64,000 nt of DNA from Epiperipatus broadwayi (lineage: Eukaryota > Onychophora > Udeonychophora > Euonychophora > Peripatidae), in assembly GCA_028023455.1 (NCBI GenBank), contig JAQFVV010012544.1, positions 1,622,501-1,686,500 on the forward strand. Reading direction: 5' to 3'. Of the stretch, positions 34,862-47,486 are shown one piece after another. Every line of letters starts with the position of its first letter. The stretch's first letter is position 1. Below the pieces are notes generated by a model, which was not told where the DNA came from, did no database searches, and saw nothing but the letters and a program-made list of their open reading frames with translations. Made by a program: the position numbers and the translations under genes.

Positions 34862-35184
34862 TTAAAAACTACCCACAAATCCATTCACTTCCCATCCACC
34901 CTTAATATTAAAAGAACTCTTAAATAAGTTAATTGCTTCAGAATAATAAATTTTCAATAATAAAGACTCTTTAATTCTTCTTTTGATTTCATTTCTCTCA
35001 AAGAAGACAACCTTAGCTTCATCAAAATCAATAGTGTGACCTGTATCTTTTTCATGGACATACAAAGCAGAACTAAGATATCTATTTTTAACTCTACTTT
35101 TATGAACCTTTATTCTTTCATTTAATATTATTTTTATGCTAGTATGGTTTAATTTTAGATTTGGGGTAGTTTTGATTTTATATT
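34862..35184 (-). pseudogene. Penelope-like element GIY-YIG endonuclease, C-terminal fragment
   Basis: The minus-strand frame is open from 35191 to the stop at 34862-34864. It contains LNERIKVHKSRVKNRYLSSA, LYVHEKDTGHTIDFDEAKVV and FFERNEIKRRIKESLLLK. This is the tail of the GIY-YIG nuclease domain of Penelope-like elements: an R-x-xEH-like helix, then (A)xxxHxxxTGHxIDFxxAKV, then a xExxxxRRIKES block. The GIY and YIG strands themselves are missing, so the domain is 5' truncated, and the first ATG-free codons show that it is no longer a gene start. The frame runs into the inverted-repeat arm at 35118-35184. The ribozyme remnant follows 40 bp beyond the stop. Confidence 0.75.
35118..35184. repeat. 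right arm of inverted repeat around the Penelope fragment
   Basis: Reverse complement of 34711-34772: ATTTTTATGCTAGTATGG, TTTAATTTTAGATTTGGGGT, AGTTTTGATTTTATA. The arm also encodes part of the GIY-YIG frame on the minus strand. Confidence 0.75.
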
Positions 35185-35327
35185 GACTAGTTTAGCTTTA
35201 TGCTTGTAATGTTTATATATATATATTATATAAAAATCTTCATTTCATTTAATATTACAATGTATGTATATTGATAATTGTGTATAAGATTGTATATATG
35301 TAATTTGAATGTAACTCATTGTAATCG

Positions 35328-35437
35328 ACTGCATTGTTAACCGAGAGGTCATCACAGCTGCCTTGCAAGCAAGTAGTTGGTTGCAGACAGTTGTGGGTTC
35401 GCATCCGGGCTGATGCTATGACATATGAAAAAAAAAC
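35328..35437 (+). mobile_element. tRNA-derived SINE
   Basis: Plus-strand copy of the family at 2692-2807: an A-box-like ACCGAGAGGTCATCACAGC, the CTGCCTTGCAAGCAAGTAGT block, a B-box-like GGGTTCGCATCC, then GGGCTGATGCTATGACATAT and an A run. The B box is close to consensus. A minus-strand 62-residue open frame over it is a shadow. Confidence 0.75.
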
Positions 35438-36802
35438 CAACAATAAGATATATTGATTTTACTTTAAACTATCATTATGGAAGTAATGCCCTCATCAACA
35501 AGCAATCATAAATGTATCTATAATGTTTAAATTTTGATTATTTAACAAACCAAACATTTGATAAAGCATCAGGATCATTATTCTTTATTATTATGACATT
35601 GGTGATAGTTATTAATTTTCCTTTTACTTTTATAGCATTATTAAATTTGTGTTGCCAGTTTTTACATAAAAAATTATATACATAATATCAGTTATAACCT
35701 TTTAATTACATATTCTAAGACTTTCAAGATATATTTAGCCTGTAGAATCTGCAATTGATCCATATGCAATTATTAATTACTTTATTATTCCCTAGATCTG
35801 ATTCCTTATGATTATCTTTGACCAATATTTATGAATTAAATTTATCTTATGAATTAGAAAAGTGCCAAAGCCATAAAAAAATTGGAGTATGCAATTTTAT
35901 AATTATATACAATTATGTATAAAAAATAATGATGTACTGCACATATGTTTACAACACACATGGTACAATATATCTATATATTTAAATTGAACACTTCATA
36001 ATATAACAAGTATATGTGGGGTGTGCTTCTTTCATTAAAGTATATTAGTAACAATACTTGGATTATTAACTTTCTTATCAAATAATAAATAAATAATCCT
36101 AATATTATCTTCTATTTATTTCAGGTATCTTTGTGTCATAAGAAATTTCTTTTTGTATATGTAAATATATTATTAATGTATATGTGTCTACTAATGGATG
36201 TTTTATTATTTATTGTCATTATATATATAGATCATTATATCATTAATTTATGCAAATTATGGTTTATAAATATTTATGAGTTATTTTCTGTAATTTTCTT
36301 TTATATTTTGTTATATACATTATGGTTCACAAGTCATTGTAATTTATTTTCTGTAACTTCTACTTATATTCTGTCTAGAGGCAATAATAATTTTAAAAGA
36401 AAAATGTATTTACTGCATACTTTTTTATCTTATTCATTTTTGTTTGATTTAGGTTATCAAATAATAATAAAGCAATTAAATCATTAAATCTCTGTTTTGT
36501 CATAACATAAACAAAAAAATAATGATAAGTTTTATAGCTCAAACATTTCTTATTGATATGTATTCAGTTTCAAGGGTTTGTACTGCATGGACTCATGGAA
36601 TAAACAGACTCCACTTGACTAACCACATGTAACTGATCACCTATATTAACTCCACATATACTTTTTGCAGAGAGATTAACTAGATTTCTCACCATAGTTC
36701 TTTAGATTGTTACCCTATGGATTATATGATGATGAAGTATTTATAATTAATGAGTGCCAGCCTGTTAAACATTATGGCATTTTATCATAACATGTTAAAT
36801 TA
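35438..36802. other. AT-rich non-coding stretch
   Basis: No supported gene. The 118-residue frame at 36131-36487 is Tyr/Phe/Ile/Leu-rich in an AT-rich setting, lacks any domain or matching exon signals, and is treated as chance. Confidence 0.5.
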
Positions 36803-36805
36803 ATT

Positions 36806-36925
36806 GTTCTTCTTCTTCTTCAGCTTCTTCCTTTTCTTCTTCATCTTCTTCTTATCATCATCATTATTATTATTACTGTTGTTATTATTATTACTACCAC
36901 TACTGCTTACTATTACTATTATTAT
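36806..36925. repeat. compound trinucleotide microsatellite (TTC then ATT/ATC/ACT)
   Basis: An imperfect TTC/CTT tract (about 36808-36853) passes into ATC/ATT and ACT-type triplets up to about 36925. The opposing poly-Lys/Asp/Asn and poly-Phe/Leu frames come entirely from this tract. Confidence 0.85.
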
Positions 36926-37788
36926 TACACACCCAATATTACACTTAATGTTGTACACTGGTTTGAGAGTATCATTGATACTCAACAAAACGTTGTTGAG
37001 CTATTATAACACCATTACAGTGCATGTACTTAGAGTGTAAATCCCTTCTATTTAAATTATAACTCATTTTATAAATCACACACCCAATTAACTTATTTCT
37101 CAGCTTATGAGATTTTATATCTACTTTGGAATGAAGCCTAGAAAAAAATATATATATATTTTTATTAAAACTAATAATTTAATAATTAAAAAAAAATTAC
37201 AAACACATTACAACATTTAAACTAACTCCCAAGAATATGAACATTTTCTTTTACAATAATAATATTTTTTTAGAGAAAAAAAATATATATAAGTAAATGA
37301 CATAAGTAAAACAAATTATTAATCTCTAAAAAAAATACATTTATAATTATTACATTTAAATAAAATAGCATAATCTCACTTTTTAATATTTTGAACTTAT
37401 TTAACTCAAGCATTTCAAAGTACGTGCTTTTATATCTCTGTTTCAATTATTTATGTGCTCATATGAAATTCTGGTCTTTTTTTCTTAAATGTCACAAGTA
37501 TTCACTAGAATTTTCTAGTACAGATTTGCACAATAGTTCCTATGGTTTTCACAACAGTTCTTATAGTTTAGTATCTGGTAATTTATTGTTATTAACGAGG
37601 GCTGTCCATTTTTTGAGTTCTTGCACTAATTTATATCTTTAATGTTAACTTGTACTGTGTATGCCAATTTGAAATAATAATGCATTTGTCTGTAGATCTG
37701 ATTATCCTGAAAACAGAATATAAGTGTTAAATGTTTCTAATAGTCTTCCTCCATTTTCTCTCCCCCCTATAACAACTCTCTTCCAAAT
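36926..37788. other. AT-rich non-coding stretch
   Basis: No supported gene. The 83-residue frame at 37391-37642 has no recognisable domain. Confidence 0.5.
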
Positions 37789-37799
37789 AGCCACCCATT

Positions 37800-37890
37800 T
37801 TTTTCTCATGTGTCAAAGCATCAGCCGGGAAGCGAACCGGACAATTGCTTGTAAGGCGGCTGGCTGATCACTCAGCCATCAATGCTTGTC
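37800..37890 (-). mobile_element. tRNA-derived SINE with 11-bp target-site duplication
   Basis: Minus-strand copy of the same SINE family: TGACAAGCATTGATGGC head, A-box-like TGGCTGAGTGATCAGCC, CGCCTTACAAGCAATTGTCC, a shortened B-box area (GGTTCGCTTCC), TTTGACACATGAG and an A run. AGCCACYCATT flanks it at 37789-37799 and 37891-37901 with one mismatch. The short target duplication and A tail show ordinary LINE-mobilised insertion. Confidence 0.85.
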
Positions 37891-37901
37891 AGCCACTCAT
37901 T

Positions 37902-40900
37902 CTTTTAATGATAAATGGCAGTAATTGGTACATTAAAGCTTGTTCTATTCACTCATATTGAAAATTATTTTTTCAAAGTTCATATTTTTCATTTCTCCAT
38001 TGAAATGTTAACTTCTCTTTCACTCACAATTATTACCAACAGTTTGTAAAAGCAGCTTGCAATAGCAAATAATTTTCTTTTCCTAATACACAATTTGAGT
38101 TATCCGTTCTGGGTCATGTCTGGGTTAACTATAGACAGAAAATGAAAGCCCAAAATGAAAACAGCTTATTTATAGCAAAATTACTCAATAGATGACCATA
38201 TTTATACATAATAAGGTAAAAAAAAAATCTTAGATTTGTTTTTCTTGTCTCTTGTTTTAACTAAAAAAATTTGTATCTTCTTATAGATTAATTAAATCTA
38301 TTTATCTATTCAAAATTAACAAAAGAGATTTGAGATAAAGTTAAAAATGCAAAAAAAAATAAATAAAAATGAAATATTTTAATTTATTTAACAAAAAAAA
38401 ACTGTTATAAGTTTACTTTCTCTCTCTCTTTTTGCAAGATTTAATAAACCTGCATAATCTATTCATATTTTTCAGTAATTTACAGACATACAGGACTTTT
38501 TTAATTTTACAATTTAAACCTTTTAATATAACTTAAAATTATTATTATTATTTTGTTAAAGAAACTTGTCTTTTATTTTAATGAGGTGAACTTTATTATG
38601 TACTGGTGCAATATACATATATTGTAACTGTAAGGTTTGCTTAGAGAATCATGAATGTGTATAATGTGAGTATATATATAAAAAGTTTTTTTTATTATTT
38701 TTCCAATAAATCAATTCATATGTCAAACATGAGCAAGGAAGTAAGGAACCATGTGAGATATGTAAAAAATTTATTCAAAGGACTATGTTCAGGGATCGCT
38801 TGCTAATGCCAGAAAAGCTCTTCAGGGACACTTGGGGGAGAGGTAACTTAAGACACTGTCTGAAGAGCCTATCCTCAAGCATGCTCATTAAATATTAATT
38901 CAATGTTAAAAAAGTAAGTGGTCCAGTCAGATGGAGAATAATGAAGGATTGCTGCCAATTAAAATACGGACTTATAATTACCGGCTAAGTCATTAAATGA
39001 AAAGCCAGTTGTTCTGATATAAAACTAGTTACATAATAATTACACACCAAGTTTGAATGATGAGCTTCTCAATCTGATCATGAAATTCATTTGTCATAAT
39101 AATTGTAACTAATGTATCAAACGGGTATATTTTCTAATTTGGAAAATTATTTACTGATGATTGTTGTAATAAGTGTATCAAATCTAAACAAATGTATACC
39201 AAAAAGATTTAGACTGTAATTATATGCGTATTTTCCTTAATGAAAAATTAAAGTAAATCTTAACAAGGTAAATGTGTATATATTTGTCACAGGAAAGAAA
39301 AAAAATTGCTAAACAATCAAAAAAAAAATCTATAACAACTTAATGATTGCAAAAAAATGATTGAAATATAATTTCAAATTAGAAATAATTTCATACAGAG
39401 AATATTCTATTAATATTTGTCAAAAATGTGATGACTGAGCATCTTCATAATATTTTGCCTTGAAAATTTTTGATATAAATGAACCAGGCAGGTGACTGGA
39501 ATCCAACATGTACCTCATATTTTTTATAAAATTTTGTATTCTGTTTCAAGTCAAGAATTTTATTGTAATATATATGCCAAATAAAAGTAATAAAAAAAAT
39601 TAATCCAGGAAAAAAAAACATGGTGAATAATTTAAAACTTTAAAATTTAGCTATAGAAGTTTCTTTAGATAGGTTTAAATAAAAAGAATACCAAAGAAAC
39701 TTAAGTAATTTTAAAATATCAGTTAAATTAACTTTGTAACTTTATGAGTGTTAAATCCATAGATTTTGCATTTCTGTTAATGTATAATTCATTCTTAGTT
39801 TAAAATGTAATTACACACGAAATGTAGTTTTAAAAAAAGATAAAGTAAATAAGTGCATTAAAACAAACATTTTAAATAATTTGATAATATTTTATAATAC
39901 AAATAGTTAGTACAGTTTGTTTAGACACTTTTAATTACCATTTTAAATCTTACAAGAGTGGGCATGTGTGTATAATGGTTATTTTGACTGAGAGAAAAGT
40001 TTTTAAAAATGATTACAATTAAAATTCATTGTTTAAAAAAGTTATTATTTAATAATATCTGAACTATAATATTATTGTTAAAATGTACTATTATCTAAAA
40101 TATATTTAAATTTTGAGAACTTGTTTAAAAAAAATGTGTTTCAATAATTTACCATTATTGTAATATTTTAATTACTGTTAAATGATAAATTGTATTTTTA
40201 AATATAATATCAATTTGTTATATCTATATATAAATCCAGACAGTTTATAAAAAAAAAAAACTGTTACTAGAATTATGCCTTGACAACTAATTAAGGTCAT
40301 AATAATTATCAATTAATAATACCTTAAATTTATCATCACTGATTTCTTTAAGATCATATAATTTATCTTATAAAAATGCCTTACCATGTGTTCATTAATC
40401 ATTAATCATCTAACTAGCTAACTATGTAATAACTGACAAAATACAATTTAAAAAAACTATATTATTGAATCATTATTTACGTTTGCATATTCATTTGATA
40501 TATTAGATTATCTGGTATGCAAAAATCAATTTCTGCTCATACGAACAAAAAAATTAATAATCAGTATATAACACTTATATTGTATTAGTACTTAATATAT
40601 ACTAGGGTTTTTCCCATTTGTAATACCTGACTTTAATTATGTAATATAAATTTTCCTAATAATTAAAAATCTCTTATGTTATTTTATACTTTCCATTATT
40701 GCTTTCTGTAGATAACTCTAATAGCTATCTTATTATCTTTCAAGCTGTATATTTTATATTGATTACAAATATCCGTAAAAATGTTTTTCTATAAATAATT
40801 AAATAAGATTTATAAATTTTTAAATAAAAATAGTTCAAACTTTCATTGGTGTAGAATTTGATTTTGTTTAATAATGATGCTAATATTCATTTTTTAAAAT

Positions 40901-42059
40901 GTATTAATCTTTATTGTGTTTGTAAGAACTTTTTCTTTAGATTTTAGATGGCGAATTTCAATTAAAATTTTAAAAATCTGTAAATCACTCCTTTAATCTC
41001 AGTGTATTTATTTAAATCAAATTGACAGCAGGTGGCATTGATATTTATCTGTTGCAACAGAAAACGTAACACCTTTAAAATAAATATATTTAACAATACA
41101 ATTAACAGTTAATTTTTTTTTTTATAAACGACAATATCAAACAATTGATTAAACGGAAAAATATAAAATTTTAGAATAATTAATTTTAAAATGCGTGAAG
41201 CTTACCGATAAATAAACCAAATTCGACATTTTAATAAAAGAATAACTGAATGGTTGATAAGACTAGGAAATACATTTCCCTAGAGCCCTGCAATGATGGA
41301 GAGATTAATAATACGTAGTTAATGCATTAAGAAAAATTCTAGCAAGAATGTTTATAATTGAAGTTCTAAATAATTCAAATATAAAAAAAATCACATTTTA
41401 TAGGAAAAATTTTGAATATGTAAATAAATATTTAAATATACAATAACCAATGTATATATGAAAAACTTCATACATACTTTAATGTATCCACTCTAGATGT
41501 GGAGTTTAAACAAAAAATATTTTTCCATGTTGCTGAATCTAGATAATCTAAGAAATTTTCTAAGTAATGATCAGTTATTGACTATTTATTTGTAGCAACA
41601 GATAAATCTTAGTTGAACTGTTATGTCAATATGTTTACAATAAAATAAACATATGATAGTGAATGCAATTTTTACTATGAGCAGGTGATATTTTTGAGTG
41701 CTGAGCTGATGATTTAACAATTCATTGTTCAAGACAGGGTGGTATATATAAAAATTATATATCTTCTAGTTTTTTTATTTTTTAAATCAGTGCATTCCTC
41801 ATATCAACTCTACCAGATCTAATCATGCAAAGGTAAACTACCCTTCCTCCCCAATGCATGCATTTTGGAATAAATTTACTTTTCAGGTGAATTAAGCACA
41901 TGAATTAACTACACATTTATATGTATATATTTACAACTTCTATTTTACCACACATTTCCAAAACATATGAATAAAGATATGAAATTTCATAAGCAAAACT
42001 AAAAAACATAAACAAAATAAACCAATTCAAAATTAAATCCTAGACAAAATCAAATTAAA
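37902..42059. other. AT-rich non-coding stretch with one higher-GC island
   Basis: About 4.2 kb without a supported gene. An island at 38716-38890 (GAGCAAGGAAGTAAGGAACC, GGGATCGCTTGCTAATGCC, CACTTGGGGGAGAGG) stands out in composition. One plus frame there starts PCEICKKFIQRTMFRD and stays open for about 50 codons, but no family was recognised. Confidence 0.45.
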
Positions 42060-42400
42060 AAATTTGCTACCAATTGCAAGGCAGACGAATTAAGAGCAAA
42101 ATAATCATAAAACCAGATAAATATATACTATCCTACATTCCAATAATTCCAAATTACATTCTGATTATATTTAATATCAAAACATTTTATTCAAAGTAGT
42201 AGCTTCAGAATCATAAATATTTATTAATAGGAATTTTTAATTGTTCTTTTCACTCTTCTCAAAGAACATACCTTAACTTGCTTAAAATAATGTTAAACTT
42301 TCTGAAACATTTCTTTTTCATGTTCAATATGTGTGCGTTTGAATTTTTAACTAAAAAGCAATATTGAAATTATTTTTGCAACTTTCAAAATAAATAAAAA
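42060..42400 (-). pseudogene. second Penelope-like 3' end, heavily decayed
   Basis: On the minus strand this lines up with the 34.7-35.1 kb copy. A broken GIY-YIG tail includes FFEKSEKNN and NIYDSEATTLNKMF against FFERNEIK and KIYYSEAINLFKSSF. It is followed by AGTATATAT, TGGTTTTATGATTATTTTGC, the former ribozyme stretch TTAATTCGTCTGCCTTGC..GGTAGCA, and GGATTTAATTTTGAATTGG. Frameshifts and stops are frequent, so this is an older insertion. Confidence 0.5.
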
Positions 42401-44518
42401 TATAGCTTCTATCCAAACAAACAAAACTAAAAATTGCAGTGCAATTAGCAATGACTTATTAGAAAAGTTATTCTGATTCTCTAATTGCAACTGCCGTCTA
42501 ATTCAAACCAAAACTGAAGCATATATTATTCTTTGTTAAATGAAAAAAAAACATTGAATGATTAACTAATACCCAGTAAATTTTAGTCTGATGTAGATGC
42601 ATTATTGACAAAACAAGTATAGGTGGCACTACTATTTTTAAGAGCTGAATTGTACCTGAAAAAAGTTTAAAAAAACAAATAGTATATTATTATGAACTTA
42701 TATGTAAACAACACTCATCATATCATTTCTTAACATAAATTAATTTACATTTTTATTGTTAGAATATAAGTTTTCTGTTTAAAACAAAACTTTTCATGTA
42801 CCAAGTAAGAATAGTATAACCTAATTATGCTTGATTTAATATTCAAATAAAATCATAGCAAAATCTTCCAATTGAATTCCAACTTGTAGAATATAAATAA
42901 CATTTTAGTAAGCTTTTGTTTGAAAGACAATCCTCACTCCAACAGTTCTCTGATAATGAGGGTAATAATTTTAAGGCTACAACAGATATAGAAGACAGCA
43001 AAACAATCATTATCATATATTATAAAATTTCAAATGAATTCAATTATTCTGAAAATTTACATATAATTTGATCTTGTAATTCTATATTCAATGAGAAAAT
43101 GTTCTTGTGTTTTTATTAAGCAATTTTGAAATATATGCATTTAGTTCAACCTCATGTCAAAGTCAGTTCATGGTCAACACTGGAATCACATGATATTAAC
43201 ATTGAGCAAGTACTGATTTTTTAAAATTATATCCTATTACAGTATATAAAAATTTAACTAAGAACTTTTTGAACTCTAGTTTCAATATATTAGGAATAAA
43301 TAAATTTTATGATTTACTTTTTCTATAGTTTAGGACAATTTTTGTATCTCCAAAAACTTGCTTCTCTTTTCAATGGATAGAGTGGTCCATGACTTTAGCC
43401 ATAGATTTGAGAGTTAGACTATATCAAGGATGGTTTATGAAGCAGAAGAAAACAATCATTATGAATTGTTCTGAGTCTGATGATGAAACTGTATATGCAT
43501 CTAAAAAATGAAATTTGCCTGGCATTAATGGTGAATCTATAAAAGAAATCAGTTTGAAGTCTCATGAGAATTTTATTTTTCATATCATAATTCTTCAATT
43601 GTAGATTCTTGATTGAATATCCAAAAAACTACTTGCTGAACTATTACAAAGTCCAATCTATTTAATGCTTTTATATATTATCTGTCAGGTAATCTCTTTC
43701 TGATATTCAGCAGAAAAATATAAAAAAAATAATAGCAAGTGAGACTACTATAAAAATTAAAATCTTCTATAAATACAGAAGATGTAAGAAATTTATAGGA
43801 GAGGTTAGAACCAGTTTGTATTAAGTTTTTAAATGCTAAAAATTGGCCATTAATTCTAAAGTATGAACCAATTTACAAATAATAGGGCTAAATTATATTT
43901 TCACAAATATGAATGAAATTTAAATTGATTATTTGGAAAAGTTGATAAGATATATTTTAGCAGTAGTGCAGTTAGAGAACGTAGCAATAGTACTAATAAA
44001 GTAAATAATTTAATTGTAAGAATTGAAAATTCTTGATAAAGGTTCTATCTTTTTGTGTTAAAAGTATAATTTTAGATATTAATTCATTTTTATTAAATGC
44101 TGTGTTTCAAATTATATATTGCTCTTTAATTATTGTAAATAAAAGTTTAAAAAGCTAGAGAAAGATTTTCAGTTAATTTTGCTGAGGTCAAAAATCTTAA
44201 GTCTAAAATAATTAATCATTTCATATAAAGCTGGTTGTTTTGTTATGAAGAAAGTAGATACTTTTAGAGAAAGATTAAATAAATAATTAACTAATGGAAA
44301 TTAATTTGTTGAGATGAGATTCCTAACACTATAAATAAAGTAATTTAATGGACATTATGGGAAAAAAATTAATTGGCTTGAATATGTAAAATGCTATCCT
44401 CATAATTTATATTAGCAAAGATATTTATGAATGTTAAGACTCATAAGGAAAGTTAACTTTTCAGATTTACTTAAATATAAATATTTTTAAAAAAAATTAT
44501 TTGTAATTTTGGTAATTA
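42401..44518. other. AT-rich non-coding stretch
   Basis: No supported feature. Confidence 0.5.
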
Positions 44519-44654
44519 TATTAATTCATCTTATTTTGAGCTTTTAATAGGATTAATAAATGTAAGAGGCAAATTAATTTGGTATGTATTAATTCATCTT
44601 ATTTTGAGCTTTTAATAGGATTAATAAATGTAAGAGGCAAATTAATTTGGTATG
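44519..44654 (+). repeat. exact 68-bp tandem duplication
   Basis: The 68-bp unit starting TATTAATTCATCTTATTTTG and ending TTAATTTGGTATG occurs twice without a difference (44519-44586 and 44587-44654). A third start (TATTAATTTTG) follows. Identity implies a very recent event or an assembly artefact. Confidence 0.95.
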
Positions 44655-47486
44655 TATTAATTTTGATATAAAATGTGTACTAATCTGTTAATAGATGAAG
44701 AAGTATTAATGTCTTATTTCTGCATTATCTTTATTTACTTGGCATTGTAAATTAAGCATGCAATTAAATATATGTTAGTTAATATATAGAAAATGTGTAT
44801 TAAACTGTTAATAAATTAAAGAATATTAGTATGTTTCTATTTCTGTGATATTTAATAATGAATTTTTATCTGTAGGAAAAATTAAAGTTATTAAGGAATT
44901 TTTGTTGTTGTTGAAGGATTCTAAGAATTTTATTTATAATGGTAAGTTTTAAAAAATAAACATATAATGGCTATAAACAGTATATTTTACTGATATCAAT
45001 TTTTAGATTTGTAATTTCTTATTGAATAGGTGTTCCTCTCAGTACCTTTCTAAATATGTATGTATCTATTTTGCAAAAATCAAATTACTTTAAATTTAGC
45101 TTGAATAGTTTAAATTTTATGCCCCCTTTACTGATTTAATGGCATCTCATACCACTTGTAGTCTAAACAGCTGTAAATGTTTTAATGCTTTTCAGATGAC
45201 TGATTTTTTAATCCACTTTTTAAAACAGATATCACAAAATGTTTTGTAACTAATGGCAACAATAATGAAAAGCAAATTTATTTCATTATAGTTACTGTGT
45301 ATAAGAAATCAATCAATTAAATCCAGTTAAATAAAACTAATTTTATTTCTTCATTTTTGTGGTTTTATGACTATTTTTAATTGTTTTATACAAATATTTT
45401 AATCTATATTGTAAATAATGCTTATAGCTGAAATACACGGGCTTATATATACCTGTGTTTATATACCCTGTCTATTAAATAATGTTTATAATAAAAAAAT
45501 CAAATTTGAAAATAATATTTATATAAAGCAAATATTTTTTAGAAGCAGTGTAACATACCACTTGTAACAATTATATGGTAACCAAATTTTAATCATTGTG
45601 GATAAAAAAGGATGAATAAAATATAACATCATTTCATTTTGATATGTTTTATATATATTAATTATTTAGAAAAAGAATTATTGATAATAAAAATGTGTAA
45701 TTAAAATTATTTGTTAGGTTGTTTGTTAATTGTTTGTTTATAGTCGAAAAGAATAAATTGGAAAAATTGATGAGCAAATTTATTTGTTTTGCTACGTCTA
45801 TAAAATATAATTTGAAAGGAGGAGAATTGGATTTTGTTTAATTGAAGGTTTTAAATATAATAATGGTATGAGATTTTAAAGATAATAGTTTGTTTTGTGT
45901 TCATATATTATTAGATCTGATAAATATCACCTTGTTATTCATAAAGAGTAGCTATAAAGAGTTTTTATTGCAAAAATGAAAAGTTAAATAATTCTAAATG
46001 CAACACTTTTTTAAAAAAAGAAAATTTTATAAAAATCACATTAGTTTAGGACTATTCTGATAAATTGATTAATGGCATTTTGGTTAATAAAATTTATAAT
46101 ACTGATAAAAAAATTTAAAAATAGTAATAAAAATGAAACATATGTTATTTCTTTGTCTTTTTTAAGATGGTATAATAATATTTTTGTTAATAATAAAATA
46201 ACATGAAGTAAGAATGCTGGTCTAAATAATTTATTGAATAATACAAAAGAGAGAATTGATAGGAATATTATTCCTGAAGTTGCTCTATAATTTTATTGTC
46301 TTTTTAAGAAATGGTATCTGGAACAAAACAATTTGAGTTCAAGACTTCTGCATTTCAATGTTCTTCCATCATCCTCTAATGGTAATTTGTGTTAGTAATT
46401 TAACATTTTATTTTAATATTAAAATCTTTATTCAATTTTATAAATCAAGTACTGTGGTCTTGATTTATTAGAAATATAACTTTACAAATGAAAAGTATCC
46501 TAAAAATTATATTTGACCTTTCTAAATATAGAAAAATAATAAAACTAATCTATTGAAAAACTACATTAATGAACTCTTTGTAGAATGATTTCATTATTCA
46601 AACATAAACAAATAATTATAAATGCATCAGAAAGCTATAAAATTAATTTCTAAAATTTAAAATTTGATTTATAATTATTAAAATATTTCAAAAGTTAGTT
46701 TCTAGACATTAGAGATAATGATTATAATTTGTTTTTATTATTAATTAAAAATTTATTAATTGTATTTTTAAAAATGAACCATATTTCAAATCAATCTAAG
46801 GATAAACATGATAGAAATATTTAAATGAGAAATAAAAGTATAATTTTCTTAACTCATTGCTGACCATAATTAAAAAATTTACAAGTTTATTTATATGTTG
46901 AAGATCAAATAATCTACCAGTCAGAAAAATTTTAGATTTTTCTTGGCTCATTTGTAATTTTTCTCTGTCAACTACTGACATATTTAAACTTGTTTAAAAT
47001 TAATCAATTAATACTATTTGATTTGCAATTTACACCATCAAATAAATGTAAATTTTACAAAATAGTACTAAATATAGCTTTGAAAGTGATCAAAAGCCAA
47101 AGCTCAGCAGTGCTATTATAAAATAATGTAGCTGAGAATCAGTTTGTAAAAAGAATGCACAAAAGTTCATAAAAATACATTAGTGCAGCATTATACATTT
47201 ATGGAGACATATAAATCATAAGATTATATTCAAGCAACTAATATTGACTTCTTTGAAAATAATAAAAATCATCTATTGTAATGAAGTTTTGGCATTCTGA
47301 AGCTATTAAATTATTTAAAATTTATTTAATATTAATGATAATTGGAATGTGAGTTGGTATTCTGAGAAGCTGTGGACTTGAAAAGTCTTCCTTAGAAGGA
47401 AAACTAAAGATAGTAAACTCTTTATTTCATTATGGTTAGTAATTTAATTTTAAATTAGTATATTTGGTTTGTGTGTATATATATAT
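44655..47486. other. AT-rich non-coding stretch
   Basis: No supported gene up to the LTR element. The TA/TG microsatellite at 47471-47486 is the target of that insertion. Confidence 0.5.

Noticed and set aside
36131-36487. 118-residue open frame
   Set aside because: Composition is that of translated AT-rich DNA (Ile, Leu, Tyr, Phe). No domain, no splice or promoter context, and no repeat-encoded origin.
36800-37040. Opposing frames rich in Phe/Leu and Lys/Asn/Asp
   Set aside because: Both are produced by the compound trinucleotide microsatellite.
43479-43500. CTGATGATGAAAC, a hammerhead-like core
   Set aside because: CTGATGA is followed almost immediately by GAAAC with no helix II, and no flanking helices form.
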